Source of the DNA: Cyclonatronum proteinivorum
GTDB lineage: Bacteria; Bacteroidota; Rhodothermia; Balneolales; Cyclonatronaceae
NCBI RefSeq assembly: GCF_003353065.1
Contig: NZ_CP027806.1
Span: forward strand, 2,314,501-2,378,500
Reading direction: 5' to 3'
Length of the DNA: 64,000 bases
The first letter of the stretch is position 1; every line of letters begins with the position of its first letter. Below are positions 36,068 to 44,661 of the stretch, in pieces. The notes under the pieces are model-generated. The model searched no databases and was not told the DNA's origin. It was given only the letters and a program-made list of their open reading frames with translations. A program made the translations under genes and the position numbers.

Positions 36068-37153
36068 ATGCAACCTACCGATAGCGGCAATGAAATTTTA
36101 GTATATGGCTCTTATGGCTATACAGGGAAATTAGTTGTTGAGGAATTCCAGCGCCGCGGTGTCAGCGTTACGCTTGGAGGAAGAAATGAAAATGAGCTGA
36201 AAGAGCAAGCTGCGAAAACAGGACTGCCTTACGCTTGTTTTGCGCTTGACGACGCCGAGTTATCCCTTCAAATTCAGGAATATAAAACCGTTCTGAATTG
36301 TGCAGGTCCCTTTCATAACACATCCGTCTACCTTACAAGAACGTGTGTAAACAGCGGGATCAACTATTTAAATATTACCGGAGAGTTTGACGTCATTGAA
36401 AGTTTAAGCCTTTATGATCGAAAGGCAAAAGCGAATCAGTGCATAGTTTTGCCTGGCGTTGGGTATGATGTAGCGCCAAGCGACTGTCTTATAGCGTATG
36501 CACAAAAGAAATTTCCGGGTGCAAGAACCATCCGGCTCTGCTTACATTTTGGAGGCAGACCTTCACAAGGTACCATGCGAACATCTCTTCAGCAGTTTAA
36601 AAAAGGTAATGTGGTTCGGTCGCGCGGGCTGATCGTACCGGTCAGGTTTGCCCATAAAAGTCACCGCATTGATTTTCGGGATAAGGTACGAACATGCGTT
36701 TCAATTCCCTGGGGTGACGTTTCATCTGCATTTTACTCGACTCAGGTACCAAATATTGAAGTGTATATGTCGATGTCTAACGGAGCTGCCCGTTTGGCCA
36801 AACTTGCCGGTTTCTTCCAGCCGGTGCTGAAGCGAAAGCTGTTTAGTAATATGATTTCTTCCTGGATTAGTAAGCAGCCCGAAGGCCCCGGTTTTGCGGA
36901 ACGGGAGAAAGGGCAAAGCCGGATTTATCTGACTGTTTATGACCTAACGACCCGTAAGAGTTTCTTGCTGAAAACGCCTGAAGCATATTCGCTCACGGCG
37001 CAAATTGCAGCTGAATCAGCGATTCGGGTTACGGCTGGAACCGTAACACCTGGCTTTCATACGCCTTCCACTGCGTTTGGGGCAAATTTTATTATGAAGT
37101 TTAAAGGGGTTGAGCGTCATGAGCTGGTTCGCGGAAATAAACAAAAGCTCTAA
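36068..37153 (+). CDS. Saccharopine dehydrogenase-like NAD(P)-binding protein
   Basis: 361 residues. The N-terminal Rossmann motif is ILVYGSYGYTGKLVVEEF (GxxGxxG), with GGRN after the second strand. VLNCAGPFHN and GINYLNITGE then follow, as in saccharopine-dehydrogenase-like and trans-acting enoyl reductase proteins. The C-terminal half (GQSRIYLTVYDL) is the usual catalytic-domain fold but gives no substrate. The ATG 36068 lies just before the first strand. Cytoplasmic. Reaction unknown. Confidence 0.8.
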   Translation: MQPTDSGNEILVYGSYGYTGKLVVEEFQRRGVSVTLGGRNENELKEQAAKTGLPYACFALDDAELSLQIQEYKTVLNCAGPFHNTSVYLTRTCVNSGINYLNITGEFDVIESLSLYDRKAKANQCIVLPGVGYDVAPSDCLIAYAQKKFPGARTIRLCLHFGGRPSQGTMRTSLQQFKKGNVVRSRGLIVPVRFAHKSHRIDFRDKVRTCVSIPWGDVSSAFYSTQVPNIEVYMSMSNGAARLAKLAGFFQPVLKRKLFSNMISSWISKQPEGPGFAEREKGQSRIYLTVYDLTTRKSFLLKTPEAYSLTAQIAAESAIRVTAGTVTPGFHTPSTAFGANFIMKFKGVERHELVRGNKQKL

Positions 37154-37164
37154 CGGCTACTAAT

Positions 37165-37521
37165 TTAAACATTGATCAGAGAACGGAAGTAGGCGTCTGT
37201 CTTTTCAGGCGCCTGCTCTCCGGTCTCAACTTCACTGACGCGCTGAATACTTGCCACCGGAATTGGCGCATAATAATGAGGAAAAAGCTCTCCCCTTCCT
37301 GTGGAATCTTCAAAAATAAGACAGGGGTCGGAAGCTGTAAGCCTAACTGTAAGGAGGAGTATATTGGGTTTCCCTTCAAAATATCGGCTGTAAACGCCTG
37401 TCAGCTGTTCTTTTTTGCACAAATGAACGAAGCCTTCCGAACTGAAAGCTGACGGGCGGTAGTATCCGTTCTCAACAGCTTCATAGACTGCGGTTTCCGC
37501 AAAGTGATAAAGGGTAAGCAT
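37165..37521 (-). CDS. DUF952 family protein
   Basis: 118 residues from the ATG at 37521 (MLTLYHFAET). A TTG at 37545 would add eight residues and overlap the sigma-factor stop. The family pattern is YHFAETAVYEA, GYYRPSAFSSEGFVHL, YFEGKPNILLLTVRL and LFPHYYAPI. DUF952 proteins are small cytoplasmic proteins with a predicted ADP-ribosyltransferase-like (glutathione-S-transferase-like in some annotations) fold and no proven role. It is directly downstream of the ECF sigma factor and likely co-transcribed. Confidence 0.82.
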   Translation of the reverse strand: MLTLYHFAETAVYEAVENGYYRPSAFSSEGFVHLCKKEQLTGVYSRYFEGKPNILLLTVRLTASDPCLIFEDSTGRGELFPHYYAPIPVASIQRVSEVETGEQAPEKTDAYFRSLINV

Positions 37522-37541
37522 TTGCCGGGAGTCGGCTGAGA

Positions 37542-38162
37542 TCAAAACTGCCCCCTTTTTTCAATGAGAAATTTGTTCAGGAGCTCCCTTGCTCTAAATA
37601 TGTGTGCTTTTACGGTGCCAAGCGGAAGCGTCATCATATCCGCAATTTCCTGATAGCTCTTATCATCTTCGTGACGCAGCTTAATAATGACCCGGTATTT
37701 ATCGGGCAGGCTGTCTATGGCTTCTTTGATGATTTTTGCCCGCTGCTTCCGAATCAGCTCAGCGTCCGTTTCACTGTCGTGATCCGGCAGCTCGACTTTC
37801 ATATCCCCGTCTTTACCCCGCACAGGTTCATCGATGGAGTAGGTCTTCATCTTCTTTTTGCGGAGGAAATCAATCGAATGGTTGGTAGCTATACGGTAGA
37901 GCCAGGTTGAAAAAGCATAGGTAGGGTCGAAGGTATGGATGTTATCAAAAGCTTTCAAAAATGCTTCCTGAACCAGGTCTTCCACAACGTCACGGTCACG
38001 CACAATTTTCTGGACATGGAAATGCAGCTGCACCTGATACTTTTCCATCAGGCGCGCGAATGCCTTTTGGTCATTCAGTTTAGCCTGATCAACCAGCGCA
38101 TAGTCTTCTTCCCTGTTTTTTAATGACCTGGCTTTTTTAACCGCTTCCGATTCAGCTGACAT
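37542..38162 (-). CDS. ECF-type RNA polymerase sigma factor
   Basis: 206 residues. Region 2 is DRDVVEDLVQEAFLKAF and FDPTYAFSTWLYRIATNHSID (with FLRKKK). Region 4 is SLPDKYRVIIKLRHEDDKSY, then IADMMTLPLGTVKAHIFRA, a helix-turn-helix. The lack of region 3 marks the ECF/sigma-E type. A 30-residue basic N-terminal extension is present. No anti-sigma gene is adjacent on either side, so control must come from elsewhere or from a different mechanism. The DUF952 gene follows with only 20 bases between. Confidence 0.92.
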   Translation of the reverse strand: MSAESEAVKKARSLKNREEDYALVDQAKLNDQKAFARLMEKYQVQLHFHVQKIVRDRDVVEDLVQEAFLKAFDNIHTFDPTYAFSTWLYRIATNHSIDFLRKKKMKTYSIDEPVRGKDGDMKVELPDHDSETDAELIRKQRAKIIKEAIDSLPDKYRVIIKLRHEDDKSYQEIADMMTLPLGTVKAHIFRARELLNKFLIEKRGQF

Positions 38163-38433
38163 TCTGATTGGTTTTAAATGAGCTACCGTAAGAACTTCAA
38201 TTTTGTAATATAATGAGTCAAGTTAACTAATCTGCGCTTTTAATTTGAACCTGAAATACTTTTTTCATCCGAAACCGACAGCCTTAGATTTACATTAAAA
38301 AAACGATAGTTCCGGCAGATCATGGGGATTTTGCCGGGGCAATTATGTTGTTCTTGGTCAACGGGGTAAGCCTGGCTTTCTTTGGGTATAGCTGGCACTC
38401 TATAATCAGTATTTCAGAGCTTAGCTGAAGGTG
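38163..38433. other. Intergenic region upstream of the sigma factor
   Basis: About 270 bases before the MITE-like repeat. It should hold the sigma-factor promoter. No clear gene, repeat or hairpin was seen. Confidence 0.4.
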
Positions 38434-38667
38434 TTAGCCCGCATTATTCACAATTAAACAGGATTTATTTGCTAAGTGTTAGTTTAAATTTGGCTTAGCA
38501 AAAAAACACCGGTAGCCCAAATTTGAGTGCGGTGTAAAAACTGCGAAATTTCCCCGCTGGCGGCGTTGAAGCTGAAAACTCATGCTCAGGGTACTTAGGT
38601 ACCCTTCCGCTGAGTTTTCAGCTTCGCCTTGCCAGCAGGAAAATTTCTTGGTGAATAATGCGGGTTA
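38434..38667. repeat. MITE-like foldback element, copy 1 (234 bp)
   Basis: Terminal inverted repeats TTAGCCCGCATTATTCAC and, reversed, GTGAATAATGCGGGTTA, with TTA on both sides. Inside are TTTGCTAAG/CTTAGCAAA and a long nested hairpin. The latter pairs GAAATTTCC, GCTGGC and GAAGCTGAAAACTCA with their complements around GGGTACTTAGGTACCC. No reading frame. A shorter copy lies at 47118-47275. Confidence 0.8.
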
Positions 38668-38732
38668 GATCCCGTCTCTGTCAGACGATAATCAAAATCA
38701 GTTAAAAGTACGGGTTCTAAGTGACAGACGAA

Positions 38733-38761
38733 TATCTTTGCGTATTTTAGGCCCATATTAA
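38733..38761 (+). promoter_or_regulatory. Possible promoter of ettA
   Basis: TATCTTTG at 38733-38740 matches the Bacteroidota -7 consensus TAnnTTTG; no good -33 TTG was found. The string GCCCATATTAAA follows at 38751. The start codon is at 38795. Confidence 0.3.
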
Positions 38762-38794
38762 AGCAAACCATTCATCTCAAAAAAATCTTTCATC

Positions 38795-40465
38795 GTGAGC
38801 GATCAAAAAATTATTTTTTCAATGGTTGGGGTCAGTAAAGTCCGAAAACCCAACAAGACTGTTCTCAAAGATATTTATCTCTCCTTTTTCTATGGCGCAA
38901 AAATTGGGGTACTTGGCTTAAACGGTGCCGGAAAAAGTACGCTGCTTCGCATTATTGCCGGTGAAGACAAAGACTATCTTGGCAACATAACTGTCCAAAA
39001 AGGGATTACCTTTGGTTATTTACCGCAGGAGCCTGAACTCGATCCGGAGCGTACTGTGCGTGAAATTGTGGAAGAAGGCGTGCAGGAAACCGTTGACCTG
39101 CTCAAGCAATTTGAAGCTGTAAATGCCGCTTTTGCCGAGCCGGACGCTGATTTTGAAGCCCTGATCGAAAAACAGGCCAAGCTACAGGATCGTATTGACG
39201 CGGCCGGTGCATGGGATCTTGACAGCAAGCTCGAACAGGCCATGGACGCCCTTCGTACGCCGTCCGGCGACCAGAAAGTCGGCACCCTTTCCGGTGGTGA
39301 AAAGCGCCGTGTTGCCCTCTGCCGCCTGCTGCTGAAAAAGCCGGATGTGCTCCTGCTCGATGAGCCGACCAACCACCTTGATGCCGAATCTGTCGGCTGG
39401 CTCGAACAGCACCTTGCCCGCTATGAGGGCACTGTAATCGCGGTAACCCACGACCGTTACTTCCTGGATAATGTTGCAGGCTGGATTTTGGAACTCGATC
39501 GTGGTGAGGGCATTCCGTTCAAAGGAAACTATACATCATGGCTTGAGCAAAAGTCAGAGCGACTCAAACAGGAAGAGCGCTCGGAATCGCAGCGGCAGAA
39601 AACGCTCCAAAAAGAGCTGGAGTGGATTCGCGAAAATCCCAAAGGACGCCGCACCAAGAGCAAAGCCCGTATTTCGGCCTACGAGCAAATGCTCTCCGAA
39701 GAACAGCAAAAGCGGCGCGAGGATATGGAAATATTCATTCCCGCGGGACCGCGCCTGGGGAACAAGGTGATTGTGGCCGACCAGCTGACGAAAGGTTTTG
39801 ATGACAAGCTGCTGTTTGGCGATCTTGATTTCAGTCTGCCACCAGGCGGCATTGTGGGCGTAATCGGGCCAAACGGTGCTGGTAAGAGTACGCTCTTCAA
39901 AATGATCATCGGGGAGGAAAACCCTGATTCCGGGAAGCTGGACCTGGGCGAAACGGTGAAGCTTGGCTACATCGATCAGAACCGTCCGCTGGATCCTGCT
40001 AAGTCTATCTGGGAGGAAATTTCCGGCGGGCAGGATTTAATCAAGCTCGGCAACCGGGAGGTAAACTCGCGTGCTTACGTGGCGCGGTTCAACTTTTCGG
40101 GGAGTGATCAGCAAAAGAAAGTTACGGAGCTGTCTGGCGGTGAGCGCAACCGTGTGCACCTGGCCAAAATGCTGAAGGAAGGCGCGAACGTGCTGTTGCT
40201 CGATGAGCCAACCAACGACCTTGATGTCAACACCCTGCGGGCGCTTGAAGAAGCCCTGCTCGAATTTGCAGGCTGTGCTGTTGTGATATCGCACGACAGG
40301 TGGTTCCTTGATCGTATTGCCACCCACATTCTGGCTTTTGAAGGCAACAGTGAGGTTTACTGGTTTGAAGGCAACTTTGCCGAATATGAGGAAAACAAGC
40401 GTAAGCGTCTGGGAATCAGCGAAGATCAGCCGACGCGCATTCAGTACAAAAAACTAATGAGGTAA
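38795..40465 (+). CDS. ettA: Energy-dependent translational throttle protein EttA (ABC-F)
   Basis: 556 residues, normal for EttA. Two ABC domains carry Walker A GLNGAGKST and GPNGAGKST, signature LSGGEKRRVAL and LSGGERNRVHL, and Walker B LLLDEPTNHLD and LLLDEPTNDLD. No membrane segments. The linker between them (PKGRRTKSKARISAYEQML) has the basic arm typical of ABC-F P-site tRNA interaction. EttA binds the ribosomal E site and gates elongation with the ATP/ADP ratio. The start is GTG (38795), directly followed by SDQKIIFSM as in family members. It opens a short unit with the DinB-like gene four bases downstream. Confidence 0.95.
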   Translation: MSDQKIIFSMVGVSKVRKPNKTVLKDIYLSFFYGAKIGVLGLNGAGKSTLLRIIAGEDKDYLGNITVQKGITFGYLPQEPELDPERTVREIVEEGVQETVDLLKQFEAVNAAFAEPDADFEALIEKQAKLQDRIDAAGAWDLDSKLEQAMDALRTPSGDQKVGTLSGGEKRRVALCRLLLKKPDVLLLDEPTNHLDAESVGWLEQHLARYEGTVIAVTHDRYFLDNVAGWILELDRGEGIPFKGNYTSWLEQKSERLKQEERSESQRQKTLQKELEWIRENPKGRRTKSKARISAYEQMLSEEQQKRREDMEIFIPAGPRLGNKVIVADQLTKGFDDKLLFGDLDFSLPPGGIVGVIGPNGAGKSTLFKMIIGEENPDSGKLDLGETVKLGYIDQNRPLDPAKSIWEEISGGQDLIKLGNREVNSRAYVARFNFSGSDQQKKVTELSGGERNRVHLAKMLKEGANVLLLDEPTNDLDVNTLRALEEALLEFAGCAVVISHDRWFLDRIATHILAFEGNSEVYWFEGNFAEYEENKRKRLGISEDQPTRIQYKKLMR

Positions 40466-40468
40466 TAC

Positions 40469-40912
40469 ATGACACTGCACGAACTCGCGCAACATATTGA
40501 TAAACTGCAGGCCGATACGCAGCCGCGGTGGGGCAAAATGACCGCTCAGCACATGGTCGAGCACCTGACTTCTACCCTGCTGCTTGCAACCGGAAAAAAT
40601 GATGTAAAGGTTTATACCCCGCAAAATCAGCTGGCGCAAATGCGGGCCTTTTTGATGAGCGACAAGCCCATTCCGCGGGGTGTTGTGAGTCCGGCTGTTG
40701 GCAGTGAGCTTCCTAAGCTGAGGAATGAGTCTTTCGAAGCTGCGGTATCGGAGTTTAAAGCGGAGCTATCCGATTTTGTGGCCTATTATGAAGCAAACCC
40801 CGAAGCCGTTCACATCAACCCTGCTTTCGGGGAGCTCAGCTTCCCGGAATGGGAACAATTTATGAAAAAGCACTTCACCCATCATTTCGAACAGTTTGGT
40901 TTGTTAGGGTGA
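40469..40912 (+). CDS. DUF1569 / DinB-like protein
   Basis: 147 residues. WGKMTAQHMVEHL near the N-terminus and KKHFTHHFEQFGL at the C-terminus give the spaced histidines of DinB-like four-helix bundles, which bind a divalent metal. Role unknown; some relatives are thiol transferases. It starts four bases after ettA and ends before a strong terminator, so it is the last gene of that unit. Confidence 0.8.
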   Translation: MTLHELAQHIDKLQADTQPRWGKMTAQHMVEHLTSTLLLATGKNDVKVYTPQNQLAQMRAFLMSDKPIPRGVVSPAVGSELPKLRNESFEAAVSEFKAELSDFVAYYEANPEAVHINPAFGELSFPEWEQFMKKHFTHHFEQFGLLG

Positions 40913-40928
40913 TGTTTTTTCAGGCCTG

Positions 40929-40966
40929 AAACGGCTTCCGTGTCTGTTCACGGAAGCCGTTTGTTT
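40929..40966 (+). terminator. Rho-independent terminator after the DinB-like gene
   Basis: A perfect 14-bp stem AAACGGCTTCCGTG (40929-40942) with 40949-40962, loop TCTGTT, then TTGTTT. It rules out the in-frame queG start at 40940. Confidence 0.85.
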
Positions 40967-40996
40967 GCCTGTGCGTTAATCTCAATGAATGTATCC

Positions 40997-41950
40997 ATGA
41001 ACAAGCAACAGCTAACAGCGGCCGTGAGAGCCGAGGCTAACCGGCTCGGGTTTGAAGGGTGCGGCTTTGCGAAAGCGGGTTTTCTGGAAGACGAAGCACG
41101 GCGTTTGGAGAAATGGCTGCTTGCCGGTAAGCACGGCAAAATGCATTGGATGGAAAATCACTTCGACAAGCGCGTTGATCCGACCAAGCTGGTACCCGGT
41201 GCTAAAAGTGTGATAAGTGTGCTTTGCAGCTACCATCAGCCGGAGCTGTTTCGGGAGCATGCGTCTGATGAGGCAAACCTTCGGATTTCAAAATATGCGC
41301 TGGGTGAGGATTATCACTTTGTGCTCAAAGACAAGCTGTATCAGCTGTTCGAATTCACCAAAAAGCTGAACGGCGGACTCGAAGGCCGGGTGTTTGTCGA
41401 TTCCGCACCGGTCATGGATAAAGCCTGGGCGGTAAAGTCCGGACTTGGCTGGATGGGCAAACATACCAATGTGATCAGCCGGAAAGCGGGTTCGTGTTTT
41501 TTTCTGGGCGAGATGATTGTTGACGCGGTTTTCGACTACGACAGCCCGACTACCGATCACTGTGGCAGCTGCACCCGCTGTATCGACGCCTGCCCTACCG
41601 ATGCCATCACCGAGCCTTATTCCGTTGACGGCTCAAAGTGTATCTCCTACTTTACCATAGAATTGCGGGATGAAATCCCGGCAGAATATCACGACAAGCT
41701 CGGCAACTGGATCTTTGGCTGTGATATTTGTCAGGATGTCTGCCCGTGGAACCGGAAAGCGTTGCCGGGCAGCGAGCCCCGCCTGATGGCGCGCGATGAA
41801 CTTTTGGGTAAAGATAAGGGGTACTGGGAAGAACTGAACCTGCAGGAGTTTCGCAGGCTGTTCAAAAAAAATCCGGTGAAGCGTACCAAGTTTGATGGCC
41901 TGAAGCGTAACATTGCAGCGGTGCGCGGTAACAAAAAAGGCAAAGACTGA
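40997..41950 (+). CDS. queG: Epoxyqueuosine reductase QueG
   Basis: 317 residues from ATG 40997 (MNKQQLTAAVRAEANRLGFE). An ATG at 40985 is also possible. It performs the last step of queuosine biosynthesis, reducing epoxyqueuosine in tRNA with cobalamin and two 4Fe-4S clusters. The cluster motifs are CGSCTRCIDACPTDAI and CDICQDVCPWN. The N-terminal part carries DKAWAVKSGLGWMGKHTN, a family hallmark. The last two codons and the stop lie in the 75-bp target duplication of the IS element; the left copy restores the gene intact. Confidence 0.94.
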   Translation: MNKQQLTAAVRAEANRLGFEGCGFAKAGFLEDEARRLEKWLLAGKHGKMHWMENHFDKRVDPTKLVPGAKSVISVLCSYHQPELFREHASDEANLRISKYALGEDYHFVLKDKLYQLFEFTKKLNGGLEGRVFVDSAPVMDKAWAVKSGLGWMGKHTNVISRKAGSCFFLGEMIVDAVFDYDSPTTDHCGSCTRCIDACPTDAITEPYSVDGSKCISYFTIELRDEIPAEYHDKLGNWIFGCDICQDVCPWNRKALPGSEPRLMARDELLGKDKGYWEELNLQEFRRLFKKNPVKRTKFDGLKRNIAAVRGNKKGKD

Positions 41951-42017
41951 GCATGCCGATTGCAGTTTAATGCGGCGTAATTCGTTTGTCCCGGAAGCTT
42001 GTAAGCGGGTTCGCGCA
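41943..42017. repeat. Target-site duplication of the IS1634-type element, left copy (75 bp)
   Basis: Begins AAGACTGAGCATGCC and ends GCGGGTTCGCGCA. It is identical base for base to 43672-43746. It covers the last two codons and the stop of queG. Confidence 0.93.
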
Positions 42018-43671
42018 CCTGTTTTGTGCAATGCATGACCCACATTTTCAGAATTGAAGGTTAAGAAGTCTTTGCTGTAGTGGGGTCGGTTTCAGGACCG
42101 TTTTTTTTACAGTTTTTGATTTCGGTAGGCAATAGGTCAATTGCTTGATCTCTTTTAATTCCTCTATTGCTTTCTGTGCCGATATACTGATGTTGTTAGT
42201 TTTGAGTAAGCGTTCAAGCTCCTTATAAATCATGTAGGCTGTAAAGCAAATGCATATATGTGCTTCAATACGGTTTTTGAGCCGATGATAGACCGGACGT
42301 ATTCGTAAGTCTGTCTTGGAAATACGGAATGCTTTCTCAATGTGCCATAGCTGCTTGTAATGCCTGCTTACCTGCTTTGGGGTTAACTCAGTATTGGTTA
42401 CATATCCTTTCAGTCCATCCCACACCTGGTCAGCCTCAAACCGCTGATAATCAATATTGATAGTGGTCTGACCTTGCAGGTTTAAATACTTATTATAGCC
42501 ACGGTTATTGATATGTTCCTTGGTCAGTTTACCGGAAGAAACCTTTTTTTCGAGCCGCTCCAGACCTTTTTGACGATTTGCCTTGTCTTTTTTTGCGCGT
42601 TTAGCCGAGTAGGTAATAATAAGTCGTCCGTTGCGATGAGGTAACTCGGCTGGTTTGTCCTGGGTAACCTTAAGCTTGAGGATGCGTTGCTTAAGATTTT
42701 CTGATTCATTTTTGAGCCTTGCTCCTAAGATATACTTGTAACTGTACTCATTAAGTTTGTTGATGTTTTTTTGCGACAACAATGCTGAATCCGCTACCAA
42801 AACAGGTTTTTGAAGATCAAAGCGTTCTTCAAACGCCTGCAGAACCTTAACCAGCGTCTTCGTCTCGGCTGTACTGCCCTCAAATAGCTGATATCCTACC
42901 GGATACCCTTGTTTAGTGACCAGCAATCCAATCAAAATCTGAGGATGGCTGTGCTTACCGTCTTTGGAGTAGCCACTGACTCTAAAATCATCTTCTCTGG
43001 AAGCCTCGAAATAAAGCGTTGTCATATCATAATATACCACAGTCACCTCACCACCGACTATGCGGGTAGTATGGGCAAAACTAAGGTCTTCGACATGTGT
43101 TTTAAGCTCTGACGATAATTCGTCCATGAACCGGTAAATGGTATGCACACTAATGTTCAAATTCATGTGCCGGCTAAAGTATTGCACTGCCCTAAGCTTA
43201 CTTCCCGGATATACTAAACGATATAAAACCAATGACTTAAAATACCGGTAAGAGCCGTCTTGCGGGTAACCAATATGCTGATAAATACGCCCTAAAACCT
43301 GTTCCGGTCCAACCTGCTGAAAGTCATCGACACTAAGTTCATTGACGAAATTCTCTACGACTAAATCATCAGATTCAACACACAGCTCCAAGCCCAATGT
43401 GCCTTTCATTTGCTCTATTTGAGTTTTGGCAAGCATCACCAAAAGATCTTCTTCCCGTTTAGTTTTGGCAATACCAACTGTTTTAATCACGCGATTGGAG
43501 CGATTGATCTTTTGGCAAATCTGGACACTGACCGAACCACTTCGGTTTTTATTTCTGCGGATAAACATATCTCAAATTTAGCCCGCATGACCCAAATTTG
43601 AAAATCCATTCTCCTAAACTATTGTTTCTTAATACCTCATTTTTGAAACAAAAAAGCGTGCACAAAACAGG
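42018..43671 (-). mobile_element. IS1634-type insertion sequence
   Basis: Left end CCTGTTTTGTGCA (42018-42030) and right end, reversed, CCTGTTTTGTGCA (43659-43671) form 13-bp perfect terminal inverted repeats. One transposase gene fills the 1654-bp element. The element is flanked by a perfect 75-bp direct repeat. Long, variable target duplications are a known trait of IS1634/IS1549 relatives. Confidence 0.92.
42048..43568 (-). CDS. DDE transposase, IS1634/IS4 type
   Basis: 506 residues. The N-terminal part has the pattern IRRNKNRSGSVSVQI typical of IS1634 proteins. The catalytic triad is Asp in VVYYDMTTLYFE, Asp in VLVADSALLS and Glu in HIEKAFRISKTDLRIRP, the last within the Y-(2)R-(3)E-(6)K signature of the IS4 superfamily. 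Intact, no frameshift. The codon usage is more AT-rich than the flanking genes, as expected for a newcomer. Confidence 0.95.
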   Translation of the reverse strand: MFIRRNKNRSGSVSVQICQKINRSNRVIKTVGIAKTKREEDLLVMLAKTQIEQMKGTLGLELCVESDDLVVENFVNELSVDDFQQVGPEQVLGRIYQHIGYPQDGSYRYFKSLVLYRLVYPGSKLRAVQYFSRHMNLNISVHTIYRFMDELSSELKTHVEDLSFAHTTRIVGGEVTVVYYDMTTLYFEASREDDFRVSGYSKDGKHSHPQILIGLLVTKQGYPVGYQLFEGSTAETKTLVKVLQAFEERFDLQKPVLVADSALLSQKNINKLNEYSYKYILGARLKNESENLKQRILKLKVTQDKPAELPHRNGRLIITYSAKRAKKDKANRQKGLERLEKKVSSGKLTKEHINNRGYNKYLNLQGQTTINIDYQRFEADQVWDGLKGYVTNTELTPKQVSRHYKQLWHIEKAFRISKTDLRIRPVYHRLKNRIEAHICICFTAYMIYKELERLLKTNNISISAQKAIEELKEIKQLTYCLPKSKTVKKTVLKPTPLQQRLLNLQF

Positions 43672-43746
43672 AAGACTGAGCATGCCGATTGCAGTTTAAT
43701 GCGGCGTAATTCGTTTGTCCCGGAAGCTTGTAAGCGGGTTCGCGCA
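43672..43746. repeat. Target-site duplication of the IS1634-type element, right copy (75 bp)
   Basis: Identical to 41943-42017. It is followed by GACC and dispersed repeat copy C, which were next to queG before the insertion. Confidence 0.93.
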
Positions 43747-43750
43747 GACC

Positions 43751-43834
43751 AAAAAGCAAGGAATTCATCTTTGATTTGGGATCTTTCAGTTTACCCGCCA
43801 AGCTCCTGATGTTCACGAAGTTTTCCCCAAAAAA
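43751..43834 (+). repeat. Dispersed short repeat family X, copy C (diverged)
   Basis: AAAAAGCAAGG, TTTGATTTGGGAT, CTGATGTTCACGAAGTTTTC and CCCAAAAAA align with copies A and B; the centre differs. Confidence 0.55.
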
Positions 43835-43911
43835 TATAAAAACAGGTTTCAGGAAGAAACCAGAAGTCAGGCTAAGATGTTGGTTTCGGGTACCCGCTGA
43901 GGTGGGCTACA

Positions 43912-44652
43912 TCACGAAGCGGGTTGCAGGCTTGAGTGGCCAAATACGCGGCGCAGGATATCGGTTGTGCGTTTTACGGGGTCTTCGCGGATGGCTTTTT
44001 CTTCCTGTTCGAGTAAGGTGAAAAGGCCTTCCGTTGCGCGGACGGTGGTGTAATCTACCAAATCTGTCTGAACCGGCTGCATGAAGGGAATGCGGTTGTA
44101 CTGCTGTACGATGTCGTTCCAGTAGCGGGTCGCGAGGGTGTTGTCGAGGGCCTGTGAAATGACGGGGCGAAAAAGGTTGTGCAGCTCTTCTGTTGTGGTG
44201 CGCCGGAAATAGTCTGTTGCCGCATTGTCTGCCCCGCGCAGAATTTCGAAGCCGTCCTGAATGGTCATCTGCTGCACGGCCTGACGAAAAACGGGGGCTG
44301 CCGAACGCGCGGCTTCTTCGGCAGAGCGGTTCAGGGTGGTCACGAAATCATCTACGAGACTGCCAAAGCCGAGGTCTCGTAGGGTGTTTTCTACACGCCG
44401 GGCTTCTTCGGGGAATGCGATGAAGAGGAGCTGATTGTTGGTGAAGCCGCCTTCCTGCGAAGCGGTGTCTGCGGCACGGGCTGCCCCTACTTCGAGGGCG
44501 TTTTTGAGACCGTTCACCACTTCCGTTTCCGTGAGGGGTAGCTCGCCGCCCCCGACGCCCGTCTGATCCATGAACTGCTGCAGCTCAGCGCAGGCACTTA
44601 GGAAAAAGAAAATGGAAAGAAGTGCTGCGATGGGTTTCAGATGACTGTTCAT
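43912..44652 (-). CDS. DUF4197 family lipoprotein
   Basis: 246 residues. The signal peptide ends at LSAC, a lipobox. The mature chain is helical, with the DUF4197 pattern LTETEVVNGLKNALEVGA, FPEEARRVENTLRDLGF and TTVRATEGLFTLLEQEEKAI. The family is common in Gram-negative bacteria and has no known activity. It starts ten bases after the Deg-type protease stop, so the two form an operon with recO. Confidence 0.85.
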   Translation of the reverse strand: MNSHLKPIAALLSIFFFLSACAELQQFMDQTGVGGGELPLTETEVVNGLKNALEVGAARAADTASQEGGFTNNQLLFIAFPEEARRVENTLRDLGFGSLVDDFVTTLNRSAEEAARSAAPVFRQAVQQMTIQDGFEILRGADNAATDYFRRTTTEELHNLFRPVISQALDNTLATRYWNDIVQQYNRIPFMQPVQTDLVDYTTVRATEGLFTLLEQEEKAIREDPVKRTTDILRRVFGHSSLQPAS

Positions 44653-44661
44653 TTTGGATTT

